A stretch of DNA of 64,000 nt, taken from the NCBI GenBank assembly GCA_963781035.1, contig CAWAEN010000009.1, positions 372,001 through 436,000 of the forward strand, written 5' to 3'. Position 1 is the stretch's first letter. Each line of letters starts with the position of its first letter. This DNA is from SZUA-35 sp963781035 (lineage in GTDB: Bacteria > Actinomycetota > Acidimicrobiia > Acidimicrobiales > SZUA-35). Below the pieces are notes generated by a model that saw only the letters and a list, made by a program, of their open reading frames with translations, was not told the origin of the DNA and made no database searches. Positions 17,421-25,068 of the stretch are shown one piece after another. The translations under genes and the position numbers were made by a program.

Positions 17421-19333
17421 GTGACCGAGCGGGTGGCCTCCCCAGAGAAGGCATCAGAAGACACAAATCCGCACATCGAACGACGATGGACGGGCCAGGA
17501 CGGTGGTGCGCGCTCGATCCGGGTCCTCGTCGCAGTCCTGCCGACCATTGCCGCCACCGTGTGTGTGCTCGTCCTCGTGCGGCTCATCCCTGCCGACCAG
17601 TCGATCGCAACCCGGGCCGTGTCCCTCATCGCAGTGGCCGGTGCCGGCTTTGCCTCCGCATCGGCGACGAGTCGCTTCACGGTCAGACTCCTGCCGCTGA
17701 CCGTCCTGATGCGGTTGTCGCTCGTCTTCCCCGACCAAGCCCCGTCTCGACTCAAGCTCGCCATTCGCGCTGCGAGCAGCAAAGGCCTCAAGGCCGAGGT
17801 GGAATCGGCTCGCCACCACGGCTTGTCCTCCGACATCACCGAGGCCGCCGGTCAGGTCTTGTTGCTGACGACGGCACTGGGCGAACACGACCGGCGAACA
17901 CGCGGACACTCGGAACGAGTGCGCCTCTACGCCCGCATGCTGGGCGAAGAACTCGGAATCGTGGGCGACGATCTCGATCGACTCCAATGGGGCGCGTTGT
18001 TACACGACGTCGGCAAGTTGACGATCCCGAAGGAAATCCTGAACAAGCCGACAGAGCTGGGACCGACGGAGCGAGCGATCATGGCCGGGCACGCCTCCGC
18101 CGGCAGCGAGATGGTCGCTCCGCTCCATCCTTTCCTCGGACCATTCGTCTCCGCCGCCGACGGTCACCACGAAAGGTGGGACGGCTCGGGTTATCCGGCG
18201 GGCCTCTCCGGCCGGCAGATTCCGATCGCCGCGCGCATCGTCGCCGTCGCAGACGCGTACGAGGTGATGACCGCTGTCCGCGCCTACAAGCGGCCGATGA
18301 GCCCCGCGGCTGCGAGGGCCGAGCTGACTGCATGCGCCGGCACCCATTTCGATCCAGATGTGGTTCGGGCGTGGCTGCGTCTGGCGGTCGGCGACGTCAA
18401 CAAGGCCGCAGGACCGATGGCGGCATTGGCCGGACTGCCGCTCATCGGTGAGTTCGTCTCGCTCTTCTCGCGGGCTGCGTCGCAGATCTCGTCCGTGCCG
18501 GCGGCCATGGCCACGGCCGGCCCAGCGGCGGCAACCGCCGGTGCCATGACGTTGGCGATGGTGGCCGCCCCTCCCCCGCCCATCTCGCCGCCCGACCTCG
18601 GCCTCGACCTTCGTCCGACCACGACTGTCCAGCACCCCTCGACGACCGACAGCGACGGTTACCACCGAACGAACAACCACCACCCGTGACTTGTTTGCGC
18701 CGACCGAGCCGACCACGTCCGTCGACACGGCGGCCATCGTCGACGAATCGGAAACAGCTCCTGCCACCACCACAACCGCTACCACCGACAACCGCTGCAC
18801 CGACAACCGCTGCACCGACAACCGCGGCACCGACAACCGCTGCACCGACGACGAGCAGCACGGCCGCACCACTCTCGACCCAGACGATTCTGGCGAGAGT
18901 CCGCGGCGGCACGCTCAACCTGGCCGGCCCGATCACCGCTGGGGCTGACCTCACACGGACAGGCCCGTACGGCGACGGCACCTACCTGTTCCAGGATCCC
19001 GCCCAGACCCTGACCAGCGATCTCACCGTGCGTGGCAACGTCATTCCTGCCGGGACCGTCGTGTGTGTGCACCTGTTCCTCACCTCAAAAGGCGACGACG
19101 AATCCTGGAAGCTCGACTACGACGTGCCGGTGCTGGCGATCACGCGGACCGGTGGGCAGCTCGCTGCGACTGACGGGCTGAGCGCCGGGCCGGTCGACTA
19201 CGGGCCGACAGGCCGACGAGGCTTGGGCGAGGACGGCGACTCATCGATTACTTCAGGGGGGACGCGAGCCCACATCAAACTGGACGACGGCAGGGTGAAC
19301 TCGGTTCGCATATTCCTCGACTGCAGTTCCTGA
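17421..19333 (+). CDS. HD-GYP domain protein with Thr/Pro-rich linker and extra C-terminal domain (two frameshifts)
   Basis: Two N-terminal membrane helices (VLVAVLPTIAATVCVLVLV and a second near residue 80) are followed by an HD-GYP c-di-GMP phosphodiesterase domain with RGHSERV, LHDVGKLTIP, HHERWDGSGYP and DAYEVMT. A hydrophobic Ala-rich segment comes next, possibly a third membrane helix (AATAGAMTLAMVAA), then a Thr/Pro/Ala linker and an about 150-residue domain ending LDCSS. Extra bases near 18648 and 18788 interrupt the linker; without them one 636-residue protein results. The linker's composition is continuous across both repairs, which supports one gene. Weak start at GTG 17421. Confidence 0.75.
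18785..18844 (+). repeat. Four 15-bp tandem repeats encoding a Pro-Thr-Thr-Ala-Ala linker
   Basis: The unit accgacaaccgctgc occurs four times (18785, 18800, 18815, 18830), the third with one changed base. In the repaired frame it encodes repeated PTTAA, a flexible linker in front of the C-terminal domain of the HD-GYP protein. Confidence 0.9.
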
Positions 19334-19354
19334 GCCCCAGCTAGCCTCGCTCTC

Positions 19355-19817
19355 ATGCCGGTGAAGATGATCGCCACGAACAAGACGGCTCGTCGCGACT
19401 ACGAGATCTCGGAGACCTTCGAGGCCGGGATCATGCTGCGCGGCTCGGAAGTGAAATCGCTTCGCGAGTCCAACGTCCGGATCGCCGACACCTACGCCAG
19501 ATTCGAAGACGGCGAGCTCTACGTCATCGGCCTCCACATCGCGGCATACACCCGAGCGGGGACTCACGTGACGCTCGAGTCGGAACGCAAGCGCAAACTC
19601 CTCCTCCACCGGCATCAGCTCGACCGGCTCTCACTCGAAGACCAGCCAGGACAACCTCCAGCTCGTCCCGATGGCCCTCTACTTCAAGGACGGTCGCGTC
19701 AAGCTCGAAATCGGTCTCGGCCGAAGCCGCAACACGGTCGACAAGCGACAGATGATCGCCAAACGCGACGCCGATCGTGAAGCTCGTCGGGAACTCGCAG
19801 CCCGTCAACGGCGCTAG
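19355..19817 (+). CDS. smpB: SsrA-binding protein (one frameshift)
   Basis: Binds tmRNA and brings it to stalled ribosomes. 153 residues after removing one base near 19640. The order is NKTARRDYEISETFEAGI, LRGSEVKSLRESNV, DNLQLVPMALYFKDGRVKLEIGLGR and the basic tail MIAKRDADREARRELAARQRR. The last two blocks are in another frame. It lies 74 bases before the tmRNA gene, its usual partner. A hairpin follows the stop. Confidence 0.93.
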
Positions 19818-19827
19818 ACTCGACAAC

Positions 19828-19842
19828 CCTCCCTTCGGGAGG
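19828..19842 (+). terminator. Hairpin after smpB
   Basis: CCTCCC-TTC-GGGAGG, a perfect 6-bp stem with a short loop, 11 bases past the smpB stop and followed by the T-containing acttactt. A likely terminator separating smpB from the tmRNA promoter. Confidence 0.7.
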
Positions 19843-19848
19843 ACTTAC

Positions 19849-19854
19849 TTGACA
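19849..19854 (+). promoter_or_regulatory. Putative -35 element of the tmRNA promoter
   Basis: A perfect TTGACA lies 42 bases before the tmRNA 5' end, in the gap after the smpB hairpin. The -10 element is not obvious; the region around 19874-19884 holds only weak matches. Confidence 0.45.
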
Positions 19855-19890
19855 GAGCATGCAAGCAACAACTGCATCTCTTTCGACAAC

Positions 19891-20277
19891 GGGGCTGACC
19901 GGTTTCGACGTCGAGACGAGAAGCCGTAGGTGCGACCCGAGTTGCTCAGACTCGTTAAACAGGGCTCAAACAGAAGCGCCAACAAGGCTGACTTCGCTCT
20001 CGCTGCCTGATCTGATCAGATAGTGAAGAGGAAAACTGCGAGCCGTGAGGCCACGCGGGGCCAGATCGCTACAGCCCGGCAACAGAAGTAGCGGTGGACG
20101 GTGGGAGAGACCACTGACGGGAAGGAAAGACTCCTGACATCTGGCAAAGACCAGAGGGTGGTTCTTCGGAACAGGTGACCCGGCACCCTGGCTGCCCCAA
20201 GCCAGGAACTCGGGAATGGTCGTAGCAAGTGCGGTGACTCCTCGGCGGACGGGGGTTCGATTCCCCCCAGCTCCCAC
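19891..20277 (+). ncRNA. ssrA: Transfer-messenger RNA (tmRNA)
   Basis: The 5' end ggggctgaccggtttcgac and the 3' end gttcgattccccccagctcc are the conserved tRNA-like halves, and GGGGCU pairs with AGCUCC. The tag reading frame ends in TGA at 20008-20010 and encodes about GSNRSANKADFALAA, whose FALAA end is the usual degradation signal. The resume codon is probably GGC at 19963. The 3' CCA is not encoded (CACG follows). It rescues stalled ribosomes with SmpB, encoded immediately upstream. Confidence 0.96.
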
Positions 20278-20285
20278 GTGACGTG

Positions 20286-20334
20286 TGCCCTACGGGGCAT
20301 GTGTGCCCTTCAGGGCAGTGTGCCCTTCAGGCAC
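20286..20334 (+). terminator. Array of three short hairpins after tmRNA
   Basis: TGCCC-TACG-GGGCA (20286-20299), TGCCC-TTCA-GGGCA (20304-20317) and GTGCC-CTTCA-GGCAC (20320-20334), spaced about 17 bases apart. TTCGGC-TGC-GCCGAA follows at 20341-20355. They probably end the tmRNA transcript or are degenerate copies of one repeat. Confidence 0.5.
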
Positions 20335-20368
20335 CCGAGTTTCGGCTGCGCCGAATCTCCACACCTGT

Positions 20369-20384
20369 GATGTCTCGAGACATC
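20369..20384. promoter_or_regulatory. Perfect 16-bp palindrome upstream of the histidine kinase
   Basis: GATGTCTCGAGACATC is fully self-complementary and lies 62 bases before the kinase ATG. It looks like an operator for a dimeric regulator; no regulator is identified. Confidence 0.45.
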
Positions 20385-20446
20385 GAACACCCTCGGATCG
20401 GGCCCTCCGCTCTCACGTTCGTCCGGCCACGGTCGAAACCAAAGTC

Positions 20447-21818
20447 ATGCTGATCGGTGCACCGCAGAGCGATCTTTCCCCGGCGGTCGTGGCCGCCCGC
20501 GACCTGGACGAGGCGTATCGCGCGCCGTTGCCTCGTCTCACGACCAGGGTGTTTCGTGACCTGGCGATTTGGATGACCGGACTCGGGCTGATGATGGGTG
20601 TCGTGTTCCCGTTCTTCGTCGTTGCCCTTGGTGTCCCGACGAGCTTCGCCCTCACGGTGCGCTTCTTCGTGGCCACCACGGTCGCCGGCCTCATCGTCGG
20701 CGCAGCCAACCACTATCTCTCTCGGTCGGTCGTCGGTTCGCGACTCCGCTTCATGCGGTCGAAGATGGCGGCGGTCGAGGCAATGCTCCTGGAGTCAGCC
20801 TCGGGTGTGGGCGACTTCGAGTGCACCCCGGAGACGTGTTCGATTCCGGTCGACTCCGACGACGAGCTGGGCGAGGTGCTCTCCTCGTTCAACCGTCTGG
20901 TGGCCGCTCAGGCTTCCTCGCATCGTTTCATGGAGGAAGCGCAGCAGCTCGCTGAGGATCGTCTCCGGGACCTGGAATCGGCACAAGCCGAACTGGTCCA
21001 AGCACAAAAACTCGAATCCGTCGGCCAACTCGCCGCCGGCATCGCCCACGAAATCAACACACCAATGCAATACATCGGCGACAACACCCACTTCCTCAAA
21101 AACACCGTCACCCGACTCCTCGCCATCGCCCACGCAGCCGACACCGCAACCCAACCCGACGCCACCCCCACCGACCAACAACACCTCACCCAACTCATCG
21201 CCAAATCCAAACTCCCCATGCTCACCCAACGAGCACCACAAGCAGCAGACGACGCCCTCACCGGCGTCGAAAACGTCTCCCGCATCGTCACCGCAATGAA
21301 ACGCTTCTCCCACCCAGGAACAACCGAACTCGCCCCCGTCGACCTCAACGAATCCATCGCCACCACCCTCACCGTCTGCCGCAACGAATGGAAATACGCA
21401 GCAGACATCACCACCAACTACGGCAACATCCCCACCATCCAAGGCCACCTCGGAGAACTCAACCAAGTCTGGCTCAACATGATCGTCAACGCCGCCCACG
21501 CCCTCACCGACCGCCACGGCGACACCAAAGGCGACATCACCATCACCACCACCACCCCAGACCCCAACCACGTCACCATCACCATCACCGACAACGGCGC
21601 CGGCATCGCCACAAGAACACCTCGACAAAGTCCTCGACCCCTTCTTCACCACCAAAGACGTCGGCAAAGGCACAGGCCAAGGACTCGCCATCGCCCACCA
21701 AGTCATCACCAAAGCCCACCACGGCACCCTCACCGTCGACTCAACCAAAAACGAAGGCACCACCTTCACCATCACCCTCCCCACCCAACCCCCCACCCCA
21801 ACAGAAAACCAAACATGA
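20447..21818 (+). CDS. Sensor histidine kinase with abrupt compositional change (one frameshift)
   Basis: 456 residues after repair. Two membrane helices (LAIWMTGLGLMMGVVFPFFVV and FFVATTVAGLIVGAA) lead into a HAMP-like region, then a kinase core with the phospho-acceptor His in GIAHEINTPMQYIGDN, the N box NMIVNAAHAL, and G boxes DNGAGIA and GKGTGQGLAIAHQVI. An extra base near 21611 separates the last G box. Bases up to about 20985 look like neighbouring genes; from there to the end the sense strand is C/A-rich and G-poor (line 21121-21180 has 34 C and 9 G). The stop overlaps an ATG as ATGA, as expected for a partner response regulator, but only a stub follows. Confidence 0.85.
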
Positions 21819-21838
21819 GAGTCCTGCTCGCCAGGTGA
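21815..21838 (+). pseudogene. Response-regulator stub (MRVLLAR)
   Basis: ATGA-coupled to the kinase stop. It reads MRVLL, as receiver domains typically begin (MRVL[FL]VDD), then AR and a stop. The C/A-rich composition of the kinase 3' part ends here. Most simply, a coupled response-regulator gene was deleted after six codons; a chance ATG is possible. Confidence 0.4.
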
Positions 21839-21851
21839 GGGTCGAGTCGGC

Positions 21852-22025
21852 TCAGGCGTCGGTGATCCCGGAGCGGATCGCGGCCACGACCTCGGCCGGC
21901 ACTTCGCTCATGCCGTGCGCCGTCGCCGCATGCTCGGCCGCAGCCGCCAGGACCTCGTCGTCAGTCGCACCGGTGACGACTCCGTCACAGCCCGGCACCA
22001 CCTGATCGCAGGCGAACGTCTTCAT
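21852..22025 (-). CDS. DUF1059-type small protein
   Basis: 57 residues, MKTFACDQVVPGCDGVVTGATD followed by EVLAAAAEHAATAHGM. The Cys pattern near the N-terminus with PGC and the late HAATAHG match the DUF1059 layout (short C/H-containing proteins, function unknown). A strong GGAGGAGAAGAT ribosome site precedes the ATG. A related small gene lies 51 bases upstream on the same strand. Confidence 0.8.
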   Translation of the reverse strand: MKTFACDQVVPGCDGVVTGATDDEVLAAAAEHAATAHGMSEVPAEVVAAIRSGITDA

Positions 22026-22076
22026 GATCTTCTCCTCCGTTTGTCGGACACCCGACGTTCGGGCGCCATCGGGAGG

Positions 22077-22229
22077 TCAGGCCGGTCTGGCCATCGCACG
22101 TGCGTCGTCGTCGCTGAGATCCATGTCGTGAACCGTCTTGGCGTGTGTTTGCGCCTCGGCGATCACGGCCTGTTCATCAGCTCCTCGCAGCACTGTCCCG
22201 CATGGGCATTCGATGGTGTTTCCACTCAT
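22077..22229 (-). CDS. Second small DUF1059-like protein
   Basis: 50 residues, MSGNTIECPCGTVLRGADEQ..VIAEAQTHAKTVHDMDLSDDDARAMARPA. The CPCG near the start and HAKTVHDM near the end parallel the neighbouring DUF1059 protein, so the pair probably arose by duplication and divergence. GGGAGG precedes the ATG. Divergent from the BTAD regulator. The metal-binding possibility of Cys/His is inference. Confidence 0.75.
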   Translation of the reverse strand: MSGNTIECPCGTVLRGADEQAVIAEAQTHAKTVHDMDLSDDDARAMARPA

Positions 22230-22287
22230 GGCCGGCCTCCCTCGTGGCATCCTGACAACTGCGCGTTGGCAGATGGTTGGAGGAACC

Positions 22288-23055
22288 TTGGCACGTTTGT
22301 ACCTCACAGGGGGCCTGCGCCTCGATGGACCCACCGGCAGCTTCACCGACGCCGATCTCCCCGGCAACCAAGGCCGCATCGCCCTCGCCGCCCTCGCCGT
22401 CGAGCGTCGACCCCTCAGCCACGACCGGCTGGCCGACATCGTCTGGGGTGATGCACTTCCGTCGCAGTGGAAGACGGCGCTCGCTCCCGTGATCTCCAAG
22501 ATCCGTTCGCTCATCACCACGACCGGCCTCGACGGCCCGAGCACTCTCAGCTCCTCGGCCGGTGCATACGAGCTCACGCTGCCGGCCGACATCTGGGTCG
22601 ACCTCGAGAACGGGCTGCGTCGACTGGACCGGGCCGAGGGCGCACTTCGCCACGGCGATCACACCGACGCCGCCCGCCACGCCACCGTCGCCTCGGGCAT
22701 CCTGCGCCGGCCGTTTCTCACCGGGATCGACAACCTCTGGGCCGACGGTGTCCGCACCCGCGTCGCCGACGCCTTGTATCGAAGCTCGATCACCCTCTCC
22801 GCCGCATGGAATCAGCTCGGCGACCACCAACTCGCAGCCACGGCGGCCCAGACCGCGATCGACCTCGACCCACTCCGTGAGCTCGCTCACCGTCTCCTCA
22901 TCGAAGCCGAACACGACCGAGGCGACCACAGCGCCGCGCTCCGCGCCTACACCCGCTGTGTCAGCCTCTTCGCCACCGAACTCGACGCTGCACCCTCGCC
23001 CAGAACACTCGAACTCGGTGATCGCCTCCGGAGGAGCGGCTCCGACTCAGGGTGA
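22288..23055 (+). CDS. BTAD/SARP-type transcriptional regulator
   Basis: 255 residues. An N-terminal winged helix (LYLTGGLRLDG...RIALAALAVERRPLSHDRLADIVWG) is joined to a bacterial transcriptional activator domain of TPR-like helices (TAIDLDPLRELAHRLLIEAEHDRGDHSAALRAYTRC). The start is TTG 22288, because GGAGGAACC sits directly before it; ATG 22273 is less well placed. No ATPase domain, so it is a short SARP. Targets unknown; the divergent DUF1059 pair is the nearest candidate. Confidence 0.85.
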   Translation: MARLYLTGGLRLDGPTGSFTDADLPGNQGRIALAALAVERRPLSHDRLADIVWGDALPSQWKTALAPVISKIRSLITTTGLDGPSTLSSSAGAYELTLPADIWVDLENGLRRLDRAEGALRHGDHTDAARHATVASGILRRPFLTGIDNLWADGVRTRVADALYRSSITLSAAWNQLGDHQLAATAAQTAIDLDPLRELAHRLLIEAEHDRGDHSAALRAYTRCVSLFATELDAAPSPRTLELGDRLRRSGSDSG

Positions 23056-23569
23056 TCTCGGCAGAACGACAGATTCGGCGGCCGGGCAGGATCGGATCGA
23101 TGGCGGCGATGAGGTCTGCAAGTTCGTCATCTTCGAGGTGGGTGAAGGTGAATTTCGAGTTCGTCCCATCGTTCATCTCGAAACGAAGGACCCCGATGCT
23201 GGCCCGGGAGTGGGTCGTGCCGTTGGAGACCGACTGCGTGCTGATCGCCGCGTACCCACCGGTGCACCTGATCGATCGGCACTCGCTTCTTCGCCCACGA
23301 CCAGATCCCGACCCTCCATCCGGATCTCCGGGTTCCGCCGCCTCCCCCAGTCGTAGACATCGTGGAATCAGAAGGAAGAGCCCGGCACCGATGATCCCGA
23401 GCGCGACGAAGGATCCGATGCTCTGGCTGTCCTCTGCCATGTAGGCGGCGAACGCTCCGAAGCCGGCAAGCGCAGCGATCCCTGCGGCGACCCATCTTGC
23501 CCATCGGCGTGACGATGGTTCGAGGTTGCGCCGCCAAACGAGCAGGCCTGATGGTGTGGTGGTCGCCAT
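22961..23569 (-). CDS. Hypothetical two-helix membrane protein
   Basis: Start ATG 23569 with GGAGGGACACC upstream. Two membrane helices, WVAAGIAALAGFGAFAAYMA and SIGSFVALGIIGAGLFLLIP, then a soluble C-terminal part (RFEMNDGTNSKFTFTHLEDDELADLIAAIDPI). As written the frame overlaps the end of the BTAD gene by 95 bases and its last 40 residues are Arg-rich and look spurious. One indel near 23075 would end it at about 23047 instead. Function unknown. Confidence 0.6.
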   Translation of the reverse strand: MATTTPSGLLVWRRNLEPSSRRWARWVAAGIAALAGFGAFAAYMAEDSQSIGSFVALGIIGAGLFLLIPRCLRLGEAAEPGDPDGGSGSGRGRRSECRSIRCTGGYAAISTQSVSNGTTHSRASIGVLRFEMNDGTNSKFTFTHLEDDELADLIAAIDPILPGRRICRSAEITLSRSRSSGGDHRVRVFWARVQRRVRWRRG

Positions 23570-23649
23570 GGTGTCCCTCCTCGGCGTGTCACGGCCACCG
23601 CCTCGTGCGGTGTCGTGATCGGCACGAGAGTAGCGCGTAGGCTCGCGAC

Positions 23650-24054
23650 GTGACCGGAGACCGGGTGACCGGAGAGATGGATCTCGAGCAGATGCTCGCC
23701 GAGCTGCGCGTCGGGAGACGGGAAGGCACGTATTGCATGGTGAGCCTCGTCGCTCCCGATGCAGACCTCCGAGCATCGGCAGCAGCAATCGTCAAGGAAG
23801 ACGAGGCCATCTCCCTCGTGATCACCACCGAGGAAGCCGACGAACGACAGATCCCGTACGACTTCGCCGCAGCGTGGCTCACCTTGGAGGTGCACTCGTC
23901 CCTCCATGCGGTCGGGCTGACCGCTGCGGTCGCTCGATTGCTCGCTGACCAGGACGTGCCGTGCAACGTCCTGGCCGGGTTCTACCACGACCACCTGCTG
24001 GTTCCGGCCGCCGACGCAGAGCGCGTCGCAGCCATCCTGGAATCGAGGAGCTGA
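23650..24054 (+). CDS. ACT-domain protein (ACT_7 type)
   Basis: 134 residues. Tandem ACT-like halves: CMVSLVAPDADLRASAAAIVKEDEAISLVITTEEA, then WLTLEVHSSLHAVGLTAAVARLLADQDVPCNVLAGFYHDHLLVP. ACT domains bind small ligands such as amino acids; stand-alone members have no settled role. GTG 23650 is the likely start, with a second GTG 15 bases on. 64 bases before the SDR gene on the same strand. Confidence 0.82.
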   Translation: MTGDRVTGEMDLEQMLAELRVGRREGTYCMVSLVAPDADLRASAAAIVKEDEAISLVITTEEADERQIPYDFAAAWLTLEVHSSLHAVGLTAAVARLLADQDVPCNVLAGFYHDHLLVPAADAERVAAILESRS

Positions 24055-24118
24055 CCGCTCAGCGGGAGAGATTGCGCGCGATGAGTCCTGCGGTCGCACC
24101 ATCTGCGACGCTGATGCG

Positions 24119-25054
24119 ATGCCCATTCGCAGCGCAGCAGACTCGATCCTCGATGCACTCATCATTCCCAGCTTCACCAAGGTCGGCCCCGCCATCAGGC
24201 GACGCCTGTTCGACTGGACGGATCCCGATGTCACCGACCGAACGATCGCGATCACCGGTCCGACCAGCGGTCTCGGGCTCGCGACCGCAGAGCGTCTCGC
24301 CGCAGGCGGAGCCAACCTCGTCCTGCTTGCCCGCAACCAGACGAAGCTCGATGCCCTCGGTGAACGGCTCGATGCGATGGGGACGGGAACGACCGAGACC
24401 ATCCTCGTCGACCTGGCCGACCGTGATGCCGTTCGCTCGGCAGGCGACCAGCTTGGCGCGCTCAGCCGTCTCGATGCCCTCGTGAACAACGGCGGCGCCC
24501 TGACCACAGAACGCAAAGAGACATCCGATGGTCTCGAGCTCACCTTCGCGACCCACGTCCTTGCGCCGTTCATCCTCACCGAGCGGGCGGTTCCCGCCCT
24601 CGAGCAGGGTCACGAGCCCAGGGTGATCACCGTCAGCAGCGGTGGGATGTACGGCAACCCGATCAGCCTCAGCGATCTCCAGACCGAACGAAACTACAGC
24701 GGCACATTGGCGTACTCCCGAGCGAAGCGGGCACAGGTCGACCTGACCGGCGAATGGGCGATCCGACTCGCGCCGAAGGGCATCCTCGTGCATGCCATGC
24801 ACCCCGGTTGGTCGGCAACGCCTGGCGTCTCGGACTCGCTGCCCGGGTTCGAGAAGATCATGAAACCACTGCTCCGTTCGCCAGAGGAGGGCGCCGACAC
24901 GATCGTGTGGCTGACCTCCGCTCCGGCAGAGGAGATCGGCACGGACGGCTTCTGGCTCGACCGACGTCGCCGACCCGAGGCCTACCTCCCGAACACACGC
25001 ACCACCTCGGCTCGTGCCGCCGAGCTGTGGGAGGCTGTCTCGCAACTGGCGTGA
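24119..25054 (+). CDS. Short-chain dehydrogenase/reductase (DHRS12-like)
   Basis: 311 residues. The cofactor motif is TGPTSGLG near residue 46, NNGG follows, the catalytic Ser is in VSSGGMYG and the YxxxK motif is YSRAKRAQ. A 35-residue N-terminal extension before the Rossmann fold resembles the DHRS12 group, probably NAD(P)-dependent with a lipid or sterol-like substrate; the substrate is not deducible. It ends 14 bases before the Rieske-TPP fusion, so probably one operon. Confidence 0.85.
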   Translation: MPIRSAADSILDALIIPSFTKVGPAIRRRLFDWTDPDVTDRTIAITGPTSGLGLATAERLAAGGANLVLLARNQTKLDALGERLDAMGTGTTETILVDLADRDAVRSAGDQLGALSRLDALVNNGGALTTERKETSDGLELTFATHVLAPFILTERAVPALEQGHEPRVITVSSGGMYGNPISLSDLQTERNYSGTLAYSRAKRAQVDLTGEWAIRLAPKGILVHAMHPGWSATPGVSDSLPGFEKIMKPLLRSPEEGADTIVWLTSAPAEEIGTDGFWLDRRRRPEAYLPNTRTTSARAAELWEAVSQLA

Positions 25055-25068
25055 CAGAAGGAGTCGAG

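Noticed and set aside
18785..18844. CRISPR-like array
   Set aside because: The 15-bp units are directly adjacent without spacers and encode a Pro/Thr/Ala linker.
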